This document shows positions 29,702 to 37,540 of a stretch of 64,000 nucleotides of DNA, one piece after another. Position 1 is the first letter of the stretch; each line of letters begins with the position of its first letter. The position numbers and the translations under genes were made by a program. The notes under the pieces were generated by a model, which did not search any database, had not been told where the DNA came from, and saw nothing but the letters and a program-made list of their open reading frames with translations. Source of the DNA: an uncultured Clostridia bacterium. GTDB taxonomy: Bacteria; Bacillota; Clostridia; Christensenellales; Borkfalkiaceae. The DNA lies in the NCBI GenBank assembly GCA_944363395.1, contig CALVUC010000004.1, forward strand, positions 1-64,000. The letters run 5' to 3'.

Positions 29702-31030
29702 TCAAAAACCGATTCGTCTCCTTTGTTCCTCTTTCGGCAGATGGGAAACAGCAGTCTGTATCGAATCTGCAGTAATAGCATCTAACCCGTTTTTGCCGCT
29801 GATCAAACCGGCTTCACGGATGATAAACGTGACATCCGCGAGTGTCTTCCCCGTTAACTGTGCAGCGAGCTGTTTCAAATCGATGTCCGCCGATAATACA
29901 ATATTTCTTGTAATGCTCAATAGCAATTGATATATTTCTTCCTCAGAGGGCAGCCCGACTTCAATGTGATGATCAAACCTTCCGCGGCGTAAAATTGCAG
30001 GGTCGATTTTTTCGTACATATTCGTCATAGCGATGATCAGCACATGATTTTTTTGCGCATTCTGAACTTGACGCAAAAATTCCGCAACTTCCTCTAAGTG
30101 TTGAGAATTTGATGTCGGTGCATTTCTGTCCGACAGGTAGCTCTCCATTTCGTCGATTACAACGATTGACGGAGCTTTTGAAATTGCCGTTTCAAATACG
30201 CGGGAGATCTTTTTCGCTGTATCATGAATATATGGAGAGGCTATTGTCGCCGAATTGATCTCAAAGCTCGGCAAGCCGAGATACTCTATGAGCTTTTCTA
30301 CTGCAAATGTTTTGCCGCAACCGGGCGGGCCATACAGCAGAACCGCAGCAGGAAAATCAATACCAAGCTTTTGATAGCGCTCTGGTTCATTGAGGATGTT
30401 AATAATATGCTCTTGAAAGAACTGCGATAATTCCCGCCGCCCGGCAAGGACAAACGGCCGCTTTGGTTCATCTTCCGCGATTTTGGGTGGCTCTTGCCTC
30501 TGACGTTCAAGCCCTGTGATTTCCGAAATCTTACAATAAACCGTTTCATCTAAAAACGGCGAAACTATCTTACCGTCATAAAATGTTTCCCGCCTGCCGC
30601 CCGCCAAAAACGAACCAAGAATTATATCGTCCGACGGGGATTCAAATTCATAGACCGGCAGCAAATAGCCGTACTCTTCAATAAATATTCCATCTCCGAA
30701 AGGTATCTTTGTTCTCTCCCGCATCCGTTTCAGCGCGGCCGCAAAGGTTAGGGCTATTTTGCGGTCACACAAAGGCAGCCCGTTCTTTACGGGAAGCAGG
30801 AGATATTTCTCATCGGACAACAGGTAAACGTATTCCGTTCCGTCAATTTCAGTTTGAATAAAAGGATTGCCCGCATAAAGCAATTGATTCACGATCCATC
30901 TGTCATAAGCAGATTTCATGACTAAAAGCAGGGAACTGTTCGTGAATGTTTTGTACAGTTCCCAGCACTCGCTCTCATAAATGAGTGCTTTTATTCTGTT
31001 CCCTTCAAAACGGTCGCCTTTAATTATCAT
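29702..31030 (-). CDS. AAA+ ATPase (FtsH/Cdc48-like AAA domain), third gene of chaperone operon
   Basis: A 442-residue protein with a single classical AAA domain in its C-terminal half: Walker A GPPGCGKT (234-241), Walker B IVVIDEME (D293, E294), sensor-1 N337 in AMTN, and arginine-finger segment RRGRFD (348-353). These are the features of substrate-remodelling AAA ATPases such as FtsH, Cdc48 and the proteasomal ATPases. There is no protease domain or membrane segment. The N-terminal ~190 residues form a unique domain, probably for substrate or partner binding. It lies 8 bp after the Hsp70 gene and 3 bp before the J-like gene. It may unfold or remodel clients together with the Hsp70; this is inference. 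Confidence 0.85.
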   Translation of the reverse strand: MIIKGDRFEGNRIKALIYESECWELYKTFTNSSLLLVMKSAYDRWIVNQLLYAGNPFIQTEIDGTEYVYLLSDEKYLLLPVKNGLPLCDRKIALTFAAALKRMRERTKIPFGDGIFIEEYGYLLPVYEFESPSDDIILGSFLAGGRRETFYDGKIVSPFLDETVYCKISEITGLERQRQEPPKIAEDEPKRPFVLAGRRELSQFFQEHIINILNEPERYQKLGIDFPAAVLLYGPPGCGKTFAVEKLIEYLGLPSFEINSATIASPYIHDTAKKISRVFETAISKAPSIVVIDEMESYLSDRNAPTSNSQHLEEVAEFLRQVQNAQKNHVLIIAMTNMYEKIDPAILRRGRFDHHIEVGLPSEEEIYQLLLSITRNIVLSADIDLKQLAAQLTGKTLADVTFIIREAGLISGKNGLDAITADSIQTAVSHLPKEEQRRRIGF

Positions 31031-31038
31031 TTGAATTC

Positions 31039-33513
31039 TTATTTTGTAATGCCGGAGCCTTTCAGCATATTCTCAATTTCAGAACCTTCACGCTGTATCC
31101 TTATTTGGGCAAGCCGTGCGATTGTATTCTTTAATCCGTCTATATCATTATTGCGAACACATTGACTGCCCTGCGCAATAAGCCTGCGATACAGCTCTTG
31201 ATTTGTGAAATCCTGCGGATTTTGTGCCATTGCATAAAAGAGAGCAACAAAAACCTCATCGTTGTTGAACATTACCTGCGCAATGGCCGCATTCAGTTCA
31301 TTCATGTACTTCTCCGTCAAGGGGCTATTCGCTTGGATTGCTTTTCTGACAGACTCCTGCAACTGATTAATTTGTTTGATCTGTGCAGGGGTTCCGCTGC
31401 CTTTGAATGTTTCAAAACGCTCAACAGCTTCTTCAAGTTCCCGTTCCCAAATAGCGGACTGATTTTCGCGCATAAAGGAAGCGACAACGCCTTTTGAAGA
31501 TTGCGCACATTCAAACAGAGCTTGCGCTTCTTCCGCATTCATGTTATCGGATTCGTCGAGTAACTTTCTCAGCTTGTCCGCTGATTCTTCAAGTTTCTCA
31601 TCATACAGGTTCTCCTGCATTTCTTCGATTTTATCGAGTACGTCTTGCGCCTCATCGATTATTTTATCGGTATCGCTGCCGTAATCAATTTGACCGCTGA
31701 GACGGTTATAAAAATTTTCTCCCGATAATGTGATGCCCACGGACGGAACAGTTACTTTAATTTCAATATTTCCGCTGTCCGAAAAGCTGTACTCGCACTC
31801 AATCGTGCTTCCGACAGGTATAACTCCATAATCAAACGAGTTTCCGTCGATTTTAATATCGCCGATAAAACGATTGTACTCGATCGGATCTGTTATCTCG
31901 CCTTCCCACAGCTTGAACGAAATAAAATCCGAACTTCCGGCGCTGATCCGTTTGGTCGTTTTATATTTAACAACTCCGCTCTTCGGGAGCAACTCATCCT
32001 TCCTGATAAGGTAATCCAAAGACGGTTTTTGCGTTATCGGATCCTCGATTTCCACGCCGACAGAGTGCGCACACGGAATCTTGCCGATATTGATTAGCGT
32101 TTTTACGATCGTGATCTCCGATTGCTCCAGCTTGACTGCCGTGCCGCTTTCATCAAAGCAGCTGACATGAAATTTGTTTTCTCCATCATTGGGAAGATCG
32201 ACAGACACAAGCGAGCCGCTTTTCAAACTCATTTTCCCGCTCGACCAGCCCGTATCGACGCTGCTGAAAACAAAGTCAAGCGCGCTTGCGTGATTGAAAA
32301 TGACGGCAATTTTTGCCTTATCCGCCGAAGTGCGCGCATTATATCTGAACTCCAAGCCATAATTGGAAGATTTTACAACTCCTTTTACGCTTTTTTGCCC
32401 GCCCTTGATCGTTTCAAAATTTACGCTTTCCGCATAGATTGCCGCACCTTCGCTGACCGCCGTCATAGGATTTACATCCGTGCTTGTAGCAATGCCCAAC
32501 TGTTGTGAAACATAATCGCGCAACGGTTTATATTGAGTGGGGCCTCCGACGAAAACAATATGATTGATATCTTCCGGCTTTAATCCCGAATTCTGAATGA
32601 CCGCTCTGGTCTTATCGATTGTTTCATCGATTTTCGGCCAAATCAACTCATTGTACATCTCTCTTGTAATCGGCACGTCCAAATAAATTTCCGCCATGTT
32701 TTCATCGGTACAACGAACTTCGTTTTCATCCAATCTGACGGAAGTCGCCTCTTTAGCAGAAAGCTCGATTTTCGCCTTTTCAGTCGCCCAAATTGCCATT
32801 CTGAGCAGCGTAGCATATTTTTTATTCGTCCTGAAATCTTCGGGGAGCGAAAAATTATCATACAGCCACGGGACAACAATATTGTCAAAGAGCAACTTAT
32901 CGAAATCTCTTCCGCCGCAGAATGCAATGCCGTCATTTGTCAGCAGGTTGATTTTACTGCCTGTACGTTCGGCAATCGAAATGTCGAACGTGCCGCCGCC
33001 GAAATCATAGACAACAAACAGCCCGTTGATATTCTGATGCCGAGCAACACTCATGATCGCTGCAACAGGCTCTTGGATCAGCGCAACTTTTTGGATTCCT
33101 GCATGGAATGCCGCTTGTTTTGTTGCATCTTTCTGCATCTGATTGAATGCAGCGGGTACCGTGATGACCGTTCCCGTATTTTTATCGTTACGGATATCCT
33201 CCGGCAAATAACTGAAAAGGACGCGTAGAATCTCGGAAGAACATTCCTCCGGCGTCATTTCAAGCCCGTTATAATCGAATTTGATTTTTGTGCTTGAGCC
33301 CATCAGCCGCTTGAATAATTTTGCCGTATTTCCCGGGTCGCGGGGCTCATTATCATAGGCACGCTGCCCATAAACTTTCCCTCCGCGTTTATTGATATAG
33401 ATAACGCTCGGAGTTACGTCATTTTGTTCCGGGCTCTTCCAAACTCGAATTTCTTTCCCGTCAAAAGAAGTAATAACGCTGTTGGTTGTTCCCAAATCAA
33501 TACCGATATACAT
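31039..33513 (-). CDS. Divergent Hsp70-family chaperone, second gene of chaperone operon
   Basis: An 824-residue Hsp70, about 190 longer than DnaK. The nucleotide-binding domain (1-~362) is complete: IDLGTTNS (5-12), VYDFGGGTFDIS (168-179) and the adenosine motif HIVFVGGPTQYKPLRDYV. A DnaK-like beta substrate domain is recognisable at ~480-590 (IGKIPCA, VKYKTTKRISAGS, FKLWEGE, then IGDIKIDG). Between them lies an extra ~95-residue beta-rich segment (~385-480). The C-terminal ~200 residues are helical. The linker is not DVLLLDV-like. It lacks the EEVD or DnaK tail. The gene stops 8 bp before the AAA+ ATPase and starts 2 bp after a GrpE-like gene, so it has a private cofactor set. Confidence 0.92.
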   Translation of the reverse strand: MYIGIDLGTTNSVITSFDGKEIRVWKSPEQNDVTPSVIYINKRGGKVYGQRAYDNEPRDPGNTAKLFKRLMGSSTKIKFDYNGLEMTPEECSSEILRVLFSYLPEDIRNDKNTGTVITVPAAFNQMQKDATKQAAFHAGIQKVALIQEPVAAIMSVARHQNINGLFVVYDFGGGTFDISIAERTGSKINLLTNDGIAFCGGRDFDKLLFDNIVVPWLYDNFSLPEDFRTNKKYATLLRMAIWATEKAKIELSAKEATSVRLDENEVRCTDENMAEIYLDVPITREMYNELIWPKIDETIDKTRAVIQNSGLKPEDINHIVFVGGPTQYKPLRDYVSQQLGIATSTDVNPMTAVSEGAAIYAESVNFETIKGGQKSVKGVVKSSNYGLEFRYNARTSADKAKIAVIFNHASALDFVFSSVDTGWSSGKMSLKSGSLVSVDLPNDGENKFHVSCFDESGTAVKLEQSEITIVKTLINIGKIPCAHSVGVEIEDPITQKPSLDYLIRKDELLPKSGVVKYKTTKRISAGSSDFISFKLWEGEITDPIEYNRFIGDIKIDGNSFDYGVIPVGSTIECEYSFSDSGNIEIKVTVPSVGITLSGENFYNRLSGQIDYGSDTDKIIDEAQDVLDKIEEMQENLYDEKLEESADKLRKLLDESDNMNAEEAQALFECAQSSKGVVASFMRENQSAIWERELEEAVERFETFKGSGTPAQIKQINQLQESVRKAIQANSPLTEKYMNELNAAIAQVMFNNDEVFVALFYAMAQNPQDFTNQELYRRLIAQGSQCVRNNDIDGLKNTIARLAQIRIQREGSEIENMLKGSGITK

Positions 33514-33515
33514 CT

Positions 33516-33947
33516 TTATTTCCCTTCCTTGTTTTGATTTTCTGAGGTTGTTTCAGCGGAGTTCTGGGGAGCGGCTGATAGTATCACCGTTCCTGTCCTG
33601 ATAATTTTACCATCGAACGTAATAATGGTCGGCTCGATCGTTTGCTGAACAACCAGCCTATCTTCCTTCTCAAATTCATCTGCATTTAGAGGAGTGATCG
33701 ACATTCCATCGTCATATACTTTCCCATCAAAGACAACTATGCGCAAATGAAACAATTCCGACAGTTCGGCAACTTTTGAAAGATGAAAATTGTATGCTGA
33801 CTCGTACTTTTTCTTCTCTTCCAAAAACAATTTATCTACCGCAGAAATATAGGAACGTCTGAAGCGATAGTCTTCTACAAGAAAATCCGCAACATACTTT
33901 AACTCGGGCATTGTCTGGACAGTTGCTGTTTTTTTGAAGATCCCCAT
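33516..33947 (-). CDS. GrpE-like nucleotide exchange factor, first gene of chaperone operon
   Basis: A 143-residue protein. The C-terminal part (~72-122) matches the beta-head of GrpE: MSITPLNADEFEKEDRL, then VVQQTIEPTIITFDGKIIRT and GTVILS, like the end of GrpE where a beta strand carries GxVxRPAxVxV. The N-terminal ~70 residues are helical, much shorter than the GrpE stalk. GrpE releases ADP from Hsp70. Its place directly before an Hsp70 gene (2 bp) supports the call. I chose ATG 33947 because GGGAGGG is correctly spaced before it; an in-frame ATG 18 bp upstream has none. Similarity is partial, so function is inferred. Confidence 0.62.
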   Translation of the reverse strand: MGIFKKTATVQTMPELKYVADFLVEDYRFRRSYISAVDKLFLEEKKKYESAYNFHLSKVAELSELFHLRIVVFDGKVYDDGMSITPLNADEFEKEDRLVVQQTIEPTIITFDGKIIRTGTVILSAAPQNSAETTSENQNKEGK

Positions 33948-33987
33948 GATTACCCTCCCATACAATTGATGTACATTGAACCGAGCA

Positions 33988-34023
33988 AATTGTTCACCGA
34001 ATAGCGTATTTCATGAACAAATT
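33988..34023. promoter_or_regulatory. Dyad element upstream of chaperone operon
   Basis: TTGTTCA (33990-33996) and TGAACAA (34014-34020) flank GAATA-GCG-TATTT (33999-34011), forming an imperfect 31-bp dyad 43 bp before the GrpE-like start. GTACATTGAA at 33971-33980 recurs at 34140-34149. I found no convincing sigma-A promoter for the operon on the minus strand. An operator role is inference. Confidence 0.5.
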
Positions 34024-34097
34024 GGATAGTAAATGCCGTCAATCATAGCGGTTATGAACAAATTTACTTTAACTTTATGCGGTGCCCGTCGAATATC

Positions 34098-34126
34098 TTG
34101 CTTTTAATGTCCTCATTTGATATAAT
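34098..34126 (+). promoter_or_regulatory. Promoter-like sequence facing the integrase 3' end
   Basis: TTGCTT (34098-34103), a 17-bp spacer and perfect TATAAT (34121-34126) on the plus strand. No plus-strand gene follows. A transcript would be antisense to the integrase mRNA, and would begin in the inverted repeat at 34134. Confidence 0.45.
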
Positions 34127-34133
34127 ATATAAA

Positions 34134-34172
34134 TGAAAGGTACATTGAATACGCTATTCAATGTACCTTTCA
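34134..34172. terminator. Perfect 18-bp inverted repeat after the integrase gene
   Basis: Arms TGAAAGGTACATTGAATA (34134-34151) and its exact complement (34155-34172), loop CGC. On the minus strand it stands just after the integrase stop and is followed by TTTATATATT, so it can be the integrase terminator. It shares half-sites with the dyad at 33971-34011, so it may also be a protein-binding or recombination site. Confidence 0.6.
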
Positions 34173-34176
34173 AATT

Positions 34177-35094
34177 TCATTGCAATAACTTTCCAAGCCG
34201 ATTCATCATATTTGCCTTATGTTCCATAAGGGAGTGAGCATAGCGGTTGAGCGTGACGGTCGGGTTCTTGTGGCCGAGGATCTCGGAGAGTGTTTTCACG
34301 TCCATGCCGCATTCGATGGCGCGGGTGGCAAATGTATGCCGCAGGGAATGGAAACTCTTGTGCGGTATTTTTAGTTTTTTCAGGAGCAATTCAAAACTTC
34401 TCTGGTAGGAGCGGACAGAAACAGGCTTTCCGCTTGCAGAAACCACGAAGGGCGAATCGCTCTTTTTCTTTATGCCTTTGAGGATCGGCAGCAGCTGCTT
34501 CGGCAACGGGATCACGCGGTGGGAAGTGGCGGTTTTCGGCTCGTCAATAACAAGGCCATCCTTGCTATCGTGACATGACTTGGATACGGTCAAAATTCCT
34601 TTGGTAAAGTCAATATCGCTCCATTGCAGGGCGATAAGCTCCCCGATACGCAATCCGCTGTACAGGCAGAGGATGATGCCGTACAGTTTATCTTTTTTTT
34701 CGTTCAGGACAGCTTGCTCTATTTGTTTTTGCTCGGCGAGAGTAAAGCACTCCACGGGCTTTTCTTTGAGCTTCGGGCGTTTGAGTTTATCCGCCGTGTA
34801 TTCTTTCGTCAAACCCAACAGGTGCGCTGTTTTGAGAGAACTCTGAATGACGGAAATAACGGCATTGACGCTGTTGGCGGAAAGTCCTTTGCCCGTCTTG
34901 CGGTTGCCGCTTTGTAAAAGCCCTGTAATGAACGATTGCAGGACAAGCGGAGATAAATCGTTTAGCTCTATTCCGCCGATCTTGTCCTTGATATGCTGTT
35001 CTATGATGAGCCTGTACCGCTCGTAAGTACGCACTTTAACGGACGGGCGGATATAGTTTTCCAGCCATTGAATGAGCCAATCTATGTACTTCAT
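34177..35094 (-). CDS. Tyrosine recombinase/integrase
   Basis: A 305-residue phage-type integrase. The N-terminal SAM-like DNA-binding domain (YIRPSVKVRTYERYRLIIEQHI) is followed by the catalytic domain. All key residues are present: R149 (LYSGLRIGELIAL), K187, H249-x2-R252 (FHSLRHTFAT), H275 (LGHKN) and the nucleophile Y285 (LNRYAHS). Such enzymes insert elements at tRNA genes, so the tRNA-Ser at 26850-26939 is a plausible target, although the integrase is 7 kb from it. It is preceded by the structured DNA at 35135-35243. Confidence 0.95.
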   Translation of the reverse strand: MKYIDWLIQWLENYIRPSVKVRTYERYRLIIEQHIKDKIGGIELNDLSPLVLQSFITGLLQSGNRKTGKGLSANSVNAVISVIQSSLKTAHLLGLTKEYTADKLKRPKLKEKPVECFTLAEQKQIEQAVLNEKKDKLYGIILCLYSGLRIGELIALQWSDIDFTKGILTVSKSCHDSKDGLVIDEPKTATSHRVIPLPKQLLPILKGIKKKSDSPFVVSASGKPVSVRSYQRSFELLLKKLKIPHKSFHSLRHTFATRAIECGMDVKTLSEILGHKNPTVTLNRYAHSLMEHKANMMNRLGKLLQ

Positions 35095-35134
35095 GTTTCC
35101 TCCAAAACAGATAAATTTTTACAAATGGCAGTAA

Positions 35135-35243
35135 GGCGTGCGCTTGGCTTATATACAAGTCGGCGGCGGAGCTGACGGTGCGGCTGACACCGCACCGTCA
35201 CCCGCGCGCTGTCGCGCGCGGGCGCCGAAGCCAAGCGCACGCC
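35135..35243. repeat. Three-stem junction (cruciform-forming) DNA between integrase and rep-like gene
   Basis: A closing stem of 16 perfect pairs joins GGCGTGCGCTTGGCTT (35135-35150) to its complement (35228-35243). Inside are two perfect hairpins: TGACGGTGCGG (35173-35183) with CCGCACCGTCA (35190-35200), and CCCGCGCGC (35201-35209) with GCGCGCGGG (35214-35222), loop TGTC. The three stems form a cloverleaf-like fold on either strand. It is G+C-rich inside an A+T-richer element and sits just past the HUH gene, as expected for a nicking origin (dso or oriT). The remaining part of the 35095-35398 gap holds no gene. Confidence 0.75.
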
Positions 35244-35398
35244 CGAACAGAAAACAGAACAAAACCGAACGAAAGGCGCGGCGGCCGCGGAGCCGTCCCG
35301 CTGAACCGCTCGGGATCGGCTGCCGCTTTTCCCGCCGCGCACGGCTTTCTTTCATCGGGTTTTATCGTAGCTGTGTTGTCCCGTTACAGGACGGCGCG

Positions 35399-36391
35399 CT
35401 ATGTAACTTTCGGCAGCAGTTTTATTACTTCGGGGCTTACCTGCCCGATATATTCGCCTTTTACCCAGCATCCGAAGCTGTCGAAAAGGAGTATTTTCCT
35501 GTCCTCTAAGCCGTAGGGGCAGACGATATCTTCGTCCATAATGTCCGTCACAAAGTATTGATACAGCCCACGCGAATAGATGAGCTTGCCGCCTGACTTT
35601 TCTATGTATTTGACGAGATACTGTACCGCCTGCGGCATTTCGGATACATGGTTAATGGGACGGAACTCATTCCGTCCAAATCGTTTGGCAAAGAATGTAT
35701 TCTGTTGTACCGTCTGCATTCTCCTTTTGCGGGTATCGAAGTCGCGAAGGATCTCCATTTCTCCCGAAAGAGTGCCTTCGGGGATATAGAACAGACCGTG
35801 GAAATGCAATCTGTTTGTCTCTCCGCCGCGTTCCCATGCGCCGATGTATAACCAACCTTTGCGGCTTGAAAAATGATACAGGGTGTTAAGCAACTTCTTT
35901 GCGAATTGCTCCTCTGTCATCTTGTCATCCGCATAGGTAAAAGTCACGAAATAGTTGAAGTGCTGATGATTTATCTTTCTCCAAAGGCGTGTGCGGCGGC
36001 AGATTATATTGCGGTGCTTTCTCTCAAAGTTTTGCTCCACGAAGGCGCGGCAAGAAGAGCCGTCCTTGAAATAGGGCAGCATTTCCTTGACGATATGTGA
36101 TTTTTGCTCCCGCTTCTTCATGCCGAAAGTCTGTTGATACAATTCATCGAACAGCTCTTTGCGCGTCATCTGTCTTACGGCAGGCGGCGCGCTTTTTTCG
36201 TGGACGTCGGCGGAATTTTTTCCCACGGCAGCGGTTTCCTCTTCGGACGCGGCGACTTCTTCTGATGGCTCCTCAACTTCAATGACTTCCTCATAACGAG
36301 GGCGACGATTCTTTGCCCTCGGGTTCGGCTTATACGGGATGCCGATATAGTGGCTCCCGTCCGAATAAACTTTTACTTGGCTATACGGCAT
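35399..36391 (-). CDS. HUH endonuclease, rolling-circle replication initiator-like
   Basis: A 330-residue protein with the HUH nuclease layout. Motif 1 is FVTFTYAD (148-155), the HUH motif is RLHFHGLF (H196, H198), and motif 3 is YLVKYIEKSGGK, where Y262 followed by K265 is the candidate nucleophile tyrosine. The first ~70 residues are acidic and probably disordered. This pattern occurs in replication initiators of plasmids, phages and integrative elements. A single-stranded nick at a structured origin is expected; the cloverleaf DNA lies 155 bp beyond its stop codon. AGAAGGAGG precedes the ATG. Confidence 0.82.
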   Translation of the reverse strand: MPYSQVKVYSDGSHYIGIPYKPNPRAKNRRPRYEEVIEVEEPSEEVAASEEETAAVGKNSADVHEKSAPPAVRQMTRKELFDELYQQTFGMKKREQKSHIVKEMLPYFKDGSSCRAFVEQNFERKHRNIICRRTRLWRKINHQHFNYFVTFTYADDKMTEEQFAKKLLNTLYHFSSRKGWLYIGAWERGGETNRLHFHGLFYIPEGTLSGEMEILRDFDTRKRRMQTVQQNTFFAKRFGRNEFRPINHVSEMPQAVQYLVKYIEKSGGKLIYSRGLYQYFVTDIMDEDIVCPYGLEDRKILLFDSFGCWVKGEYIGQVSPEVIKLLPKVT

Positions 36392-36551
36392 CGTTTTCCT
36401 CCTTCTGTTTGGTGATGTAGTCGTTGACCCGCATCGCCAGCGACGATGCGAATAAGTTATATTCCTCCTCGGTCATGCGGTCGATGTCGGGCTCCCCGAC
36501 AGCATAGACCCGTATGCCCAAAGGATTGTTTTTCAGTTCGATCTCCTTCAT
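36381..36551 (-). CDS. Small 56-residue protein between HTH and Rep-like genes
   Basis: A small ORF that reads MKEIELKNNPLGIRVYAVGE at the start and ends KEENDAV. Its start codon overlaps the stop of the 101-residue gene (TGATG), and its end overlaps the Rep-like start by 11 bp. A GGAGGTGAG site lies upstream of the ATG. The overlaps at both ends and the clear ribosome site support a real gene in a translationally coupled run. No family recognised. Confidence 0.7.
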   Translation of the reverse strand: MKEIELKNNPLGIRVYAVGEPDIDRMTEEEYNLFASSLAMRVNDYITKQKEENDAV

Positions 36552-36856
36552 CAACTCACCTCCCGTTCATTGAGTTTGCTCTGCAAAAACAGCAAGAGCT
36601 TTTTATTTTTCTGCCTGATATATTCCGTGCTGTAATTGAGATCTTCCGCCGTCGCCTCTTGTGTCAGCCCCTTGACATACAGCTCGTAGTAGATGTAGTA
36701 AAGGTCAAGCGGCGCGGTGCTGACGATAGCGGCATACTTCTCGGCAAGTTCTTTTACCATATGCGGGAGGGCGTCGAAGGCATCAGAAAAGCGCGCCTTG
36801 TTCGTATAGTACAGGCGTATCGTCTTTAATTGCTGTCTGATCTCATTGAGCGTCAT
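36551..36856 (-). CDS. Sigma-like helix-turn-helix protein of the mobile element (101 residues)
   Basis: A 101-residue helical protein. The C-terminal half (YYIYYELYVKGLTQEATAED, then LNYSTEYIRQKNKKLLLFL) resembles a sigma region 4-type helix-turn-helix, a common small regulator type in integrative elements of Clostridia. GGGAGGAAC lies just before the ATG. It is the first gene of a coupled run: this gene, the 56-residue ORF, then the Rep-like gene. A role in controlling replication or excision is inferred. Confidence 0.65.
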   Translation of the reverse strand: MTLNEIRQQLKTIRLYYTNKARFSDAFDALPHMVKELAEKYAAIVSTAPLDLYYIYYELYVKGLTQEATAEDLNYSTEYIRQKNKKLLLFLQSKLNEREVS

Positions 36857-37243
36857 GATTGTTCCTCCCGTTGTGCGGCTATCTTAACCCTTAAACTCGC
36901 AAGGTTTTTGCGACTTTACAAAATTTCTTTGAAAAAATTTACTTTTGCTGATAGCATATCAGCCAAACCTGCAACTTTTCTTCAGGTTTGAAAAATTTCC
37001 TTCTACTACCACAAGGACAAAAAGTTTGAAAAGGTGACGGGTAAGCCGTAAATTTTCACAAACTTTTTCCACGGATAGTAAACCACCCAAATACGACACT
37101 TTTTGACATATTTGAAAAAGTTTTCTCGTAAAGTTTACAGGCAAACATAGACAAAACCTGTCCCTAATTCCGAAGTTTTTTTATCTTACAGGTGAAAGGT
37201 GCAGGTTTTCTTCACCTTTCCAAAATTTCTTGAAAACAAAAAA

Positions 37244-37304
37244 GACCGTGACCGCAGACAAAGGACAGACGATCTCTCGTCTATCTTGCCTGACAGTCAC
37301 GGTC
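37244..37304. repeat. Two-part hairpin in the non-coding region
   Basis: Outer arms GACCGTGAC (37244-37252) and GTCACGGTC (37296-37304) enclose an inner hairpin AGACGA (37267-37272) with TCGTCT (37277-37282), loop TCTC. No T-run follows on the plus strand. Confidence 0.6.
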
Positions 37305-37540
37305 ACCCGGATATTTCGTCAATTTTTCGGTTTGGGTCTATGCCCGACTACTCCCGCTGGTTTTTTCCCACAGTCAGAATACATTCCTCCGTGATATGAA
37401 GCCGAACCTCGGCTTGTTTGTGCTTTCATTCTACCACATTCTCCCGCGTTTTTCAACAAAAGCTGCCGTTAATAAACCCCAACAAAACCGCAACTCTGCT
37501 CACCAAAACCAAAACAAACCGCGCATTTCGTTACCTTTTT

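Noticed and set aside
29702..31030. AAA+ gene as FtsH or as a Lon-type protease
   Set aside because: There is no HEXXH zinc protease motif, no Lon Ser-Lys dyad and no membrane helix; only the AAA module is shared.
31039..33513. Hsp70 gene as the housekeeping dnaK
   Set aside because: It lacks hrcA and a true grpE-dnaJ context, has an extra inter-domain segment and diverged substrate domain, and lies inside a mobile element.
36928..37119. TTTGAAAA repeats as a CRISPR-like array
   Set aside because: Only 8-9 bp repeats at uneven spacing, with no cas gene nearby.
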